Positions 1 through 6,714 of a stretch of DNA of 21,070 nt are shown here, piece by piece. The stretch spans positions 1 through 21,070 of the forward strand of contig JAJYRX010000002.1 in assembly GCA_021793875.1 (NCBI GenBank), given 5' to 3'. The translations under genes and the position numbers were made by a program. Each line of letters starts with the position of its first letter. The stretch's first letter is position 1. This DNA comes from Pseudomonadota bacterium (GTDB lineage Bacteria; Pseudomonadota; Gammaproteobacteria; Burkholderiales; Burkholderiaceae_B). The notes under the pieces are model-generated. The model was not told the origin of the DNA. It worked only from the letters and a program-made list of their open reading frames with translations, and ran no database searches.

Positions 1-376
1 CTCTCATTTGTGCTACGCGCATGCCATTCGGCCTAATAGTGCTAGCTGTTACGCTACCTATGGGGTCAGGCATATCTGCTATTTGTTGAAGGCCGGCTAT
101 CATTGTTTCAATGGCACGGTCGGATAGTGTAAGCCTATCTAAAAGCGCTGGCTCCAGTCCATTTTCGCGCGCTGCTTCAAGATCTTTTGCATTTTCAGCT
201 TGGAGATCTTGCTTCTGCTCGGAAAGCCTTCTTGCCATGGCTCGAAGCGCACGGTTTTTGGCTTTGCCAGATGTTGTGCGCAGTAAATGTGAGGCTTGAC
301 GGGCCTGACGTCCTATAGCCTGCATAGAGACTTTTAGAGAATTGCTAGATTCGTTTGTAGTATTAGTACTAGTCAT
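1..376 (-). CDS. proA: Gamma-glutamyl phosphate reductase (ProA), N-terminal part, cut by the window edge
   Basis: ProA makes glutamate-5-semialdehyde from gamma-glutamyl phosphate with NADPH, the second step of proline synthesis in the cytosol. I translated the minus strand from the ATG whose first base is 376 and got an open frame of 125 codons that runs off the left edge. The features that match ProA are an early Ala/Arg-rich helix (IGRQARQASHLLR), then KAKNRALRAMARRL, a stretch ending ENAKDLEAARENGLEPALLDRL, and a later PDPIGS. The catalytic cysteine and most of the NADP-binding domain lie outside the window. The start has no clear Shine-Dalgarno sequence. It lies 18 bp after the holA stop, so it is probably the last visible gene of the leuS-lptE-holA-proA run. 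An internal ATG 17 codons in is possible but would also lack a ribosome site. Confidence 0.9.
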   Translation of the reverse strand, partial: MTSTNTTNESSNSLKVSMQAIGRQARQASHLLRTTSGKAKNRALRAMARRLSEQKQDLQAENAKDLEAARENGLEPALLDRLTLSDRAIETMIAGLQQIADMPDPIGSVTASTIRPNGMRVAQMR

Positions 377-394
377 TGCTTTAATACCATTAAT

Positions 395-1438
395 TTAATT
401 TGTACTATTAGCAACTCTTAATATTAGGAGTGCTACTTCTGTCCATGGGTCGTTAAGCCTGCCCGCTACATTGAGGCCTTTTATAATTTTATCTATGTCG
501 TGTGCGTGTGCTACGGCTAACGGCCAAATATGTGACGGAACCCGGTTTAGAGCCTGCATTACATATTGCTCTTGATTATAGAAAATTCGCTGGCGTTTTA
601 TTTCCTGGTTTAGTGTGCCTGACGTGCGTGCTGCATCTAGTATTGCCAGCGTGCGTATTTCACCACCTACCGCCCATAACACTAGTGGCAGAGCCGTTCC
701 CTCGGATTTTAAACCATCTAGTATTGATAATGCGCGGTTTGCATTACCTGTGAGCATTGCGTCGCGCAAGTTAAACACATTGTAGCGCGCAACATCAAGA
801 ACTGCCTCTTGAACCTGGTTAATATCTAAGTTGCCTTTGTCGTATAGCATTCCTAGCTTCAAAACCTCTTGATGTGCTGCCAGAAGGTTTCCTTCAACTT
901 TGTCTGCCATCCAGTTTAATGCGTTTTGATCGGTAGATTGCCCTTGCAGGGCCATACGTTGTGATATCCAGGAAGGTAATTGTGCTCTGGTAATATCTTT
1001 GTGTTCTACCACAGAACCAATGCTTAATAATGACTTAAACCATGCTGAGCTTTTGCTGGCTCTATCAAGGCGTGGCAAAACCACTATAACTATAATGTCG
1101 GTAAACGTTTTTGACTGCTCAGCCAATTCCTGTATTGCTTTACCGCCTACACGTCCGGGTTTTCCTAATGGAATGCTTATAGTTATTAGCTTTTTATCTC
1201 CAAACAATGAAATGCTTTGCGTTTCTGAGGTAACAGCAGACCAATCGGACCGTGAGTCGAGTTCTAGACTTATGCGTTCTGTATAACCAGACTTTGTGGC
1301 TGCTTTCCTTATGGCATCTATAGTTTCATTTACAAGCAATATCTCATTACCTATAACTACGTATAGATTAGATAATGGCTGTTTGCCGTCATGTTTTTGT
1401 AGTTGATCAGTTAGCTTGCCCGAATCTATAAGGCTCAT
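395..1438 (-). CDS. holA: DNA polymerase III delta subunit (clamp loader)
   Basis: The delta subunit opens the beta sliding clamp as part of the clamp-loader complex at the replication fork. The product is 347 residues, close to the usual 340 or so. The N-terminal region reads LSNLYVVIGNEILLVNETID, the usual delta opening in which a nucleotide is not bound (no Walker A motif). The middle holds LPSWISQRM and a helical region EGNLLAAHQEVLKL that are typical of delta, followed by YNVFNLRDAMLTGN and the C-terminal collar helices ending in WTEVALLILRVA. Its ATG overlaps the lptE stop in an ATGA arrangement (1435-1438), so translation is probably coupled. A GAGGAAG ribosome site lies inside the end of lptE. 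The order lptE-holA is conserved in gammaproteobacteria, which supports the name. Confidence 0.93.
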   Translation of the reverse strand: MSLIDSGKLTDQLQKHDGKQPLSNLYVVIGNEILLVNETIDAIRKAATKSGYTERISLELDSRSDWSAVTSETQSISLFGDKKLITISIPLGKPGRVGGKAIQELAEQSKTFTDIIVIVVLPRLDRASKSSAWFKSLLSIGSVVEHKDITRAQLPSWISQRMALQGQSTDQNALNWMADKVEGNLLAAHQEVLKLGMLYDKGNLDINQVQEAVLDVARYNVFNLRDAMLTGNANRALSILDGLKSEGTALPLVLWAVGGEIRTLAILDAARTSGTLNQEIKRQRIFYNQEQYVMQALNRVPSHIWPLAVAHAHDIDKIIKGLNVAGRLNDPWTEVALLILRVANSTN

Positions 1439-2070
1439 GGAACGTATTCTTCCTCGAACTCGTCGTCTTCAAATTGTTCGTCTTCCAGGTATATATCGGT
1501 GTCGTCTTCTTTAGGTCCGTTACTATAGGCGTCTATTACATCATCAGAACCAATCAAACGTACTATTCTATCGACCATAGACTGTCGCATATCAGCAAAT
1601 ATCATGCGCATTTCATCGTTTTTTGCTTGACTATCGTCTGGGTCGTAAGGCATGTCGCGAGTTGCGGTAAGAGTTGTTGGTTTCAGTAACAGTGCTCCAT
1701 TTTTGTCGGTTAACTGAAACCTGAATAATAGGTTTAACTCGTACTCTTCAACGTGTCCTTGTGCGTCTAACGTAAGTTCACGTCTTCGTTCCGATAAGGC
1801 AAGTTGGGTAAGCCTAACATCAGCATTGTCTGGTGTAGGCATAAATACTAGGCCTGGTGAGCTTGCGACTATGGATCTGCGCAACGATGCGCCAAATGAA
1901 GTGTTATCTGAGATATTTGTATATATAGTTTTGAATGGAAGGTGTGTGGCTCCCCTGAGGCGAAATCCGCATGCGCTAATAGCAATGCATAAAGCCAATA
2001 CTATATATACGGCCAAGTGTTTGCCAATTTTGTTTGATTGGCTTTGCGGATTTTCAGCAACAGGGTTCAT
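1435..2070 (-). CDS. lptE: LPS-assembly lipoprotein LptE with an acidic C-terminal tail
   Basis: LptE is the outer-membrane lipoprotein that plugs and stabilises LptD, the pore that places lipopolysaccharide on the cell surface. The 211-residue product has a hydrophobic segment at about residues 18-33 and a lipobox ISAC with the acylated cysteine at position 34. It is followed by GFRLRG, the hallmark start of mature LptE. Glycine at +2 fits sorting to the outer membrane. Residues 95-165 carry the LptE-type strands (AQGHVEEYELNLLFRFQLTD) and a helix near MRMIFADMRQSMVDRIVRLI. The last 29 or so residues are unusual: about half are Asp or Glu, with no fold that I recognise. E. coli LptE is 193 residues and lacks such a tail. 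The gene starts 5 bp after the leuS stop and overlaps holA by 4 bp. Confidence 0.92.
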   Translation of the reverse strand: MNPVAENPQSQSNKIGKHLAVYIVLALCIAISACGFRLRGATHLPFKTIYTNISDNTSFGASLRRSIVASSPGLVFMPTPDNADVRLTQLALSERRRELTLDAQGHVEEYELNLLFRFQLTDKNGALLLKPTTLTATRDMPYDPDDSQAKNDEMRMIFADMRQSMVDRIVRLIGSDDVIDAYSNGPKEDDTDIYLEDEQFEDDEFEEEYVP

Positions 2071-2074
2071 GTTA

Positions 2075-4729
2075 TTAGCCTACTACATTAACAAGTTTTC
2101 CAGGCACAACTATTATCCTTTTTGGGTCACGCCCCTCTAGGAATTTAACAGTTGCTTCGTGCTCTTTAGCAGTTGTTTCAATTTCAGATTTGTCTGCTTC
2201 TGCTGAAACCACAATTGAACCACGAAGTTTGCCATTAACTTGTAGCATAAGTTTTATTTCATCTGATACCAAGGCATTTTTGTCAACAACGGGCCAAGGT
2301 GAATCAAGCAAATCTCCGTATTGCTTTGAAAAGCTAAGCTCGTTCCATAGTTGCCATGTGATATGTGGTACCACGGGGTATAACACCCTAAGTAGAATGG
2401 AGGTGCCTTCTGCTAGTGTTTCAGCATATAGGCTGTCTTTTGCTTTAGCTGACTCAAGCGTATTTAGCATTTTCATGCTGGTTGAAACCACCGTGTTGTA
2501 ATGTATTCGCTGGTAGTCGTAATCGGCTAAGCTAAGCAACTGATGAATTTCTCGTCGGATATTCTTGCTATTAGCACCAATAGATGTCCAGTCTGTATTA
2601 CTAAAAGTAACGCCAGATATGGTGTCTAGATTGGAGTAGCAAAAGCTCCATAAGCGTCTTAAGAACCTGTGGGCTCCATCAACTCCAGATGAAGACCACT
2701 CTAATGTCTGCTCCGGTGGACTGGCAAAAATTGTAAATAGTCGGGCTGTGTCTGCTCCAAGCGTATCTATTAAAGATTGTGGATCTACACCATTATTTTT
2801 GGACTTGGACATGGTGCCAATGCCTGCATATTCTACCGGTTTCCCGTCAGATTTAAGCACGCTTTCTACTATATTACCGCTTTCATCGTAAGTGTTTTGT
2901 ACGTCCTCAGGCCAGAAGTACTCGATTCCACCGTTTGCTGTGCGTCTAGTGTAAGTGTGATTAAGCACCATACCCTGCGTTAACAAGCGGGTAAATGGTT
3001 CATTGAAATTAACTAGCCCCAAATCGCGCATTACTCTAGTCCAGAACCTAGCGTAAAGCAGGTGAAGAATTGCATGTTCTATACCGCCAATGTATTGATC
3101 CATTGGCATCCAATAGTTGTTGCGTTCGTCTACCATAGCGTGGCTTGCATTTGGTGATGTATAACGCATAAAGTACCATGATGAATCTATAAAAGTGTCC
3201 ATGGTATCTGTTTCACGCTTTGCATCAGAACCACATTTTGGACATTTGCAATTAAGGAAGTCGGGGTCCGAGGTTAACGGGTTACCACTGCCGTCTGGTA
3301 TATGATGCTCTGGTAGTATTACTGGCAGATCTGACTCTGGTACTGGCACCGGGCCGCAATCATTGCAGTGGATAATTGGTATGGGTGTTCCCCAGTAACG
3401 CTGACGGGAAATGCCCCAGTCGCGTAAGCGCCAGGTAGTCTGCTTTTCTCCTAAGCTTTTGCTTTCAAGATAATTAGCAATTGCATCTACAGCATCTTGA
3501 TGACTTAGGTTGCTAAAGTCACCCGAATTAATGGTTTTTATCCCTTCTTTAATTGCGTAGGAGTCATTCCATTGGGTCGCGCTGAATTGATGGTTGGGGT
3601 GTGAAATAACCTGCTTTATAGGCAGGTTGTATTTCAAAGCAAACTCAAAATCACGCTCGTCATGGGCCGGTACACCCATAACTGCACCGTCGCCATAACT
3701 CATTAATACATAGTTTCCAACCCAAAGCGGTATGTTTTCTCCGCTTATAGGATGTGTAACATAAAGACCCGTTGCCATGCCTTCCTTATCGCGAGTTGCT
3801 ATGTCACTTTCACTTATGCCGCCCGTTTGGCAGGTTTCTATGAATTTTGCTAGTTGTGGATTATTTAAAGCGGCATGTTGAGCAATAGGGTGCTCGGGTG
3901 CAACGGCACAGAAAGTTACTCCCATTAATGTGTCGGCACGTGTTGTAAATACATACATACGTCCGTTTTGTATTAGCTCGCCTTTGTCATTTTTTATGTT
4001 GTGTGTAAATGCCAGTCGCACACCCTCACTACGCCCAATCCAGTTCTCTTGCATGGTGCGAACTCGCTCTGGCCACCCATCAAGGCCATTTTTTACTTCA
4101 TCGAGTAGCTCTTCGGCGTAATCGGTAATTTTTAGATAATATCCGGGTATTTCCCGTTTTTCTACTAATGCTCCTGAGCGCCAGCCGCGACCTTCTATAA
4201 CCTGCTCGTTTGCCAGTACGGTTTGATCTACTGGATCCCAGTTAACTACCTGCGTTTTTCTATATGCAATGCCTTTCTCCAGCATTTTTAGAAATATCCA
4301 CTGGTTCCATTTGTAATAGTCTGGATCGCATGCGCATATTTCTCTGGACCAGTCTATTGCTAAACCCATGGCGTTCATTTGGCGCTTCATGGTGTCTATG
4401 TTTTGGTATGTCCATTTTGCCGGTGAAACACCTGATTTCATGGCGGCATTTTCCGCAGGCATGCCGAATGCATCCCACCCCATGGGCATTAACACGTTGT
4501 AACCACGCATGCGAAGCTGGCGGGCCATCATGTCATTTATGGTGTAGTTTCGCACATGGCCCATGTGTAACTTACCACTTGGGTAAGGTAGCATGGAACA
4601 GGCGTAAAACTTTGGCTTAGGTTGGCCATTGCTGTCTAGTGCATATTCTTCTACACGATAAACATCACCTTTTTTCCAGGCGGCTTGAGCTTCGGATTCT
4701 ATTTTTGTGGGAATATACTGTTCTTGCAT
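2075..4729 (-). CDS. leuS: Leucyl-tRNA synthetase
   Basis: This cytosolic class I synthetase charges tRNA-Leu with leucine and edits mischarged products. The 884-residue product carries the whole bacterial architecture: the HIGH-type motif HMGH at residues 55-58 within PYPSGKLHMGHVRNY; the CP1 editing domain with FTTRADTLMGVTF and GDGAVMGVPAHDERD (the Asp of the editing site); a zinc-type cysteine cluster (HCNDCG, later CKCPKCG); the DTFIDSSWYFMRY segment; and the anticodon-binding C-terminal region. The second signature is MSKSK at residues 640-644, preceded by Thr instead of the usual Lys. The length is slightly above E. coli's 860. The ATG at 4729 is supported by the conserved opening (QYIPTKIESEAQAAW), but I see no strong Shine-Dalgarno. 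It is the first gene of the leuS-lptE-holA-proA run. Confidence 0.97.
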   Translation of the reverse strand: MQEQYIPTKIESEAQAAWKKGDVYRVEEYALDSNGQPKPKFYACSMLPYPSGKLHMGHVRNYTINDMMARQLRMRGYNVLMPMGWDAFGMPAENAAMKSGVSPAKWTYQNIDTMKRQMNAMGLAIDWSREICACDPDYYKWNQWIFLKMLEKGIAYRKTQVVNWDPVDQTVLANEQVIEGRGWRSGALVEKREIPGYYLKITDYAEELLDEVKNGLDGWPERVRTMQENWIGRSEGVRLAFTHNIKNDKGELIQNGRMYVFTTRADTLMGVTFCAVAPEHPIAQHAALNNPQLAKFIETCQTGGISESDIATRDKEGMATGLYVTHPISGENIPLWVGNYVLMSYGDGAVMGVPAHDERDFEFALKYNLPIKQVISHPNHQFSATQWNDSYAIKEGIKTINSGDFSNLSHQDAVDAIANYLESKSLGEKQTTWRLRDWGISRQRYWGTPIPIIHCNDCGPVPVPESDLPVILPEHHIPDGSGNPLTSDPDFLNCKCPKCGSDAKRETDTMDTFIDSSWYFMRYTSPNASHAMVDERNNYWMPMDQYIGGIEHAILHLLYARFWTRVMRDLGLVNFNEPFTRLLTQGMVLNHTYTRRTANGGIEYFWPEDVQNTYDESGNIVESVLKSDGKPVEYAGIGTMSKSKNNGVDPQSLIDTLGADTARLFTIFASPPEQTLEWSSSGVDGAHRFLRRLWSFCYSNLDTISGVTFSNTDWTSIGANSKNIRREIHQLLSLADYDYQRIHYNTVVSTSMKMLNTLESAKAKDSLYAETLAEGTSILLRVLYPVVPHITWQLWNELSFSKQYGDLLDSPWPVVDKNALVSDEIKLMLQVNGKLRGSIVVSAEADKSEIETTAKEHEATVKFLEGRDPKRIIVVPGKLVNVVG

Positions 4730-4762
4730 GAATTCACAAGTGTTAATTGATAAAGGTTAGAT

Positions 4763-4791
4763 ATTATAATCTTCTGCTAGGTTTGCATAAA
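4763..4791 (-). promoter_or_regulatory. Candidate leuS promoter
   Basis: Read on the minus strand, 4768-4763 is a perfect TATAAT. Exactly 17 bases upstream, 4791-4786 reads TTTATG, a weak -35. It is the only perfect -10 box in the gap between the rpmG terminator and leuS. Transcription would start near 4756, leaving a leader of about 27 bases. The -35 is poor, so a regulator may be needed; see the dyad at 4781-4796. Confidence 0.5.
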
Positions 4792-4796
4792 CAAAC
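4781..4796. repeat. Inverted repeat GTTTG-N6-CAAAC over the leuS -35
   Basis: Perfect 5-bp arms (4781-4785 and 4792-4796) flank six bases, and these six are the candidate -35 hexamer of leuS. The layout is that of an operator, but the arms are short and AT-rich, so chance is possible. I do not recognise the site as that of a known regulator. Confidence 0.4.
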
Positions 4797-4809
4797 ATAA
4801 AGCACCAAT

Positions 4810-4838
4810 AAAAAAGCTCCGCTTAGCGGAGCTTTTTT
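4810..4838 (-). terminator. Rho-independent terminator of rpmB-rpmG
   Basis: A 13-bp perfect stem (4810-4822 with 4826-4838) closes a three-base loop. Its core is GCTCCGC/GCGGAGC, flanked by A and T runs. On the minus strand the hairpin is followed by a run of T, so it ends the rpmB-rpmG transcript about 45 bases after rpmG. Because both flanks are A/T runs it could also work on the plus strand. It separates the ribosomal-protein operon from leuS. Confidence 0.9.
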
Positions 4839-4883
4839 GCAAGGGGTGCGTACGCCCTAGGCTGCATTAAAGCACCTGGTGCG

Positions 4884-5051
4884 TTATCGTAAACGTGTTT
4901 CTTTGTACTCTACGTGTTTGCGTGCCACTGGATCAAATTTTTTGATCACGAGTTTTTCTGGGTTGTTACGCTTGTTTTTTGTTGTTGTGTAGAAATGTCC
5001 GGTGCCCGCTGAAGATTCCAGTTTGATTTTTTCGCGTATACCTTTTGCCAT
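4884..5051 (-). CDS. rpmG: 50S ribosomal protein L33 (cysteine-free form)
   Basis: L33 is a small protein of the large ribosomal subunit near the tRNA exit site. I translated the minus strand from the ATG at 5051 and found 55 codons and a TAA. The product opens MAKGIREKIKLESSAGTGHF and continues YTTTKNKR and KKFDPVARKHVEYKE. This matches E. coli L33 in length and almost residue for residue. It has no cysteine, so it is the zinc-free type, as in enterics. A clear AGAGGT ribosome site precedes the ATG. It lies 30 bp downstream of rpmB in the usual rpmB-rpmG pair and is followed by a strong terminator. Confidence 0.97.
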   Translation of the reverse strand: MAKGIREKIKLESSAGTGHFYTTTKNKRNNPEKLVIKKFDPVARKHVEYKETRLR

Positions 5052-5081
5052 ATTGACCTCTGTTACTTTGTTAGTGCAGGG

Positions 5082-5318
5082 TTAGATAGTTTCGCCGCGT
5101 GCACGCATTTCTGCAAGCACGGCATCTATACCATTTTTATCTATAGTGCGAAGAGCTTTTGTTGATACGCGAAGACGTACCCAACGGTTTTCGCTTTCAA
5201 CCCAAAAACGACGGTTTTGCAGGTTGGGAATAAAACGACGTTTGGTTTTGTTGTTTGCGTGAGAAACATTATTGCCCGTAGTAGGGCGCTTGCCTGTAAC
5301 TTGGCATACGCGTGCCAT
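5082..5318 (-). CDS. rpmB: 50S ribosomal protein L28
   Basis: L28 is a structural protein of the large ribosomal subunit. The 78-residue product starts MARVCQVTGKRPTTGNNVSHA and continues with the family pattern NNKTKRRFIPNLQNRRFW and a Lys/Arg-rich middle, matching the enteric protein in length and sequence. There is one cysteine (residue 5) but no zinc-binding pair. An AGGGG ribosome site at 5326-5330 lies seven bases before the ATG, which fixes the start. It is the first gene of the rpmB-rpmG operon. In many gammaproteobacteria radC lies next to this pair; here radC is about 5 kb away. Confidence 0.97.
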   Translation of the reverse strand: MARVCQVTGKRPTTGNNVSHANNKTKRRFIPNLQNRRFWVESENRWVRLRVSTKALRTIDKNGIDAVLAEMRARGETI

Positions 5319-5354
5319 GTCAATACCCCTATTTTAAATTCAGTAAAGCATACT

Positions 5355-5384
5355 ACAATAACATGATTTTGAGGGTTCGGTCAA
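5355..5384 (-). promoter_or_regulatory. Probable sigma70 promoter of rpmB-rpmG
   Basis: On the minus strand, 5384-5379 reads TTGACC (-35). After 18 bases, 5360-5355 reads TATTGT (-10). The predicted start near 5348 leaves a leader of about 30 bases before the L28 ATG. The match to consensus is good and the position between rpmB and the end of the upstream transporter gene is right. Confidence 0.65.
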
Positions 5385-5390
5385 GGACGT

Positions 5391-6590
5391 TTAGGGTTTT
5401 TGTTTAAGTGCAATATGACCCGACAACCATGAGCAAACTGCACAAATGGTAAGTAGTGTCGTTAATGGTAATGCGCTTTCCGTTTGCCACCAGCTTATTG
5501 CCATTCCAGCCGCAGCACCACAAAGCATATGCAATGTACCCATAAGTGCTGATGCTGCACCTAACCTGTGCCCCTGTTCGCGCAGTGCTAGCGCTGCTGC
5601 ATTGGGGTTTACAAATCCCTGGCTGCCCATAAACGTTAATAAGCACAACATTAATAATAACAGGCTAAGGCTGTTTGCTAGGGTTAGCATCAGGGCAATT
5701 ATAGTAGCAATTACCAATGTTCGTTGTGACCCTTTTAACAGTTGCTCTGGGTCAAAACGATTAAGAAGGCGGGCACTTACTTGAGACATTATTATAAGTG
5801 CTGCAGCATTGGCTCCAAACAGCAAGCCAAAATAGTCAGGATCTATTCCGTATACATCAATGAACACTCTAGGTGAGCCCGCAATGTATGAAAACATTCC
5901 GGCAGAACCAAAGCCGCCAGATAAGGTGTAAAAAACAAACCTTTTGTGACTAGCAAGTTGTTTGTAGTTTTTTGCAATTATTCCTGGTCTAAGAGGAGTA
6001 ATATGGTCTTTATTTAAAGACTCTTGCATTGTGGTTAGAGTAAAAGCCAATAGTATGCCGCCTACTAGGCACATCACGTAAAAATTCCACTGCCAACCGG
6101 CTATCTTCATTACCTGAGCACCAATTAAGGGTGCAAGAATTGGCGTTGCGCCCATTATTAGCATAAGTACTGACAAAGCTCTAGAAGCGTCACGAGTATC
6201 AAACCTGTCTCTTATAACAGCTCGTGGTACTACCATGCATGCTGCGCCACCGAATGCCTGGGCTATACGCCACATAGTAAGCTCTGGCGCACTAGTTGAT
6301 TGAGCGCATCCGAATGATGCTGCAATAAAAATTGTTAGGCCAAGGGTTAAGGTAGTGCGTCTACCGTATCTATCGGCTATTGGTCCGTAAAACAACTGAG
6401 CAATAGCAAGTCCAAGTAAGTACCCTGCAAGGGTACGTTCTATGTAACCGGTGGTTGTATTAAGCTCTGCCGCCATTGCGGGGAAGGCCGGTAAATACAT
6501 GTCTATGGCTAAGGGGCCAATGGCAGTTATAAAGCCCATTAACACTAGCCAGCTAGGTATTTTATTAAAGTAAGATGGAGATTCAGACAC
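5391..6590 (-). CDS. MFS drug efflux protein, Bcr/CflA family
   Basis: Members of this family are proton-driven inner-membrane exporters (E. coli Bcr exports bicyclomycin; others export chloramphenicol, sulfonamides or cysteine derivatives). The 399-residue product shows about twelve hydrophobic segments. The first holds GPLAIDMYLPAFPAM (residues 25-39), the typical Bcr/CflA opening. MFS motif A, GPIADRYGRR, is at 69-78 between helices 2 and 3. Arg-rich PRAVIRDRF follows helix 4, and a proline/glycine-rich ATPILAPLIGA lies in helix 5 (antiporter motif C region). The start is GTG at 6590 with no clear ribosome site; no better start fits before helix 1. It is transcribed away from the neighbouring fatty-acid methyltransferase gene. 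The substrate cannot be told from sequence. Confidence 0.88.
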   Translation of the reverse strand: MSESPSYFNKIPSWLVLMGFITAIGPLAIDMYLPAFPAMAAELNTTTGYIERTLAGYLLGLAIAQLFYGPIADRYGRRTTLTLGLTIFIAASFGCAQSTSAPELTMWRIAQAFGGAACMVVPRAVIRDRFDTRDASRALSVLMLIMGATPILAPLIGAQVMKIAGWQWNFYVMCLVGGILLAFTLTTMQESLNKDHITPLRPGIIAKNYKQLASHKRFVFYTLSGGFGSAGMFSYIAGSPRVFIDVYGIDPDYFGLLFGANAAALIIMSQVSARLLNRFDPEQLLKGSQRTLVIATIIALMLTLANSLSLLLLMLCLLTFMGSQGFVNPNAAALALREQGHRLGAASALMGTLHMLCGAAAGMAISWWQTESALPLTTLLTICAVCSWLSGHIALKQKP

Positions 6591-6700
6591 TATATGAAAA
6601 AAACAACTTAAGACACAATAAATTTTGCGCTCATCTTAGCATGTGGTAACTTTATTATGCCCTTGTAATAAACGTCTACTGTTATTAGTACAGTTGCTTA

Positions 6701-6708
6701 AAGGAGGA
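6701..6708 (+). promoter_or_regulatory. Strong Shine-Dalgarno fixing a TTG start
   Basis: AAGGAGGA, a near-perfect anti-16S match, sits six bases before TTG at 6715. It decides the start of the methyltransferase gene, because the upstream in-frame codons from 6643 have no such site and add 24 residues that do not resemble the family. Confidence 0.85.
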
Positions 6709-6714
6709 GCAGTC

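Noticed and set aside
4810..4838. The strong hairpin as a mobile-element end or attenuator of leuS
   Set aside because: Stem, loop and T-run are those of a simple terminator, and it lies upstream of the leuS promoter.
6678..6694. ACTGT-N7-ACAGT, similar to a LexA box, before the CFA-type gene
   Set aside because: LexA sites in gammaproteobacteria have CTGT-N8-ACAG; here the spacer is seven, so the half sites are out of register.
6643..6714. Upstream in-frame extension of the CFA-type gene
   Set aside because: The strong Shine-Dalgarno before TTG 6715 lies inside this extension, and the extra 24 residues are not family-like.
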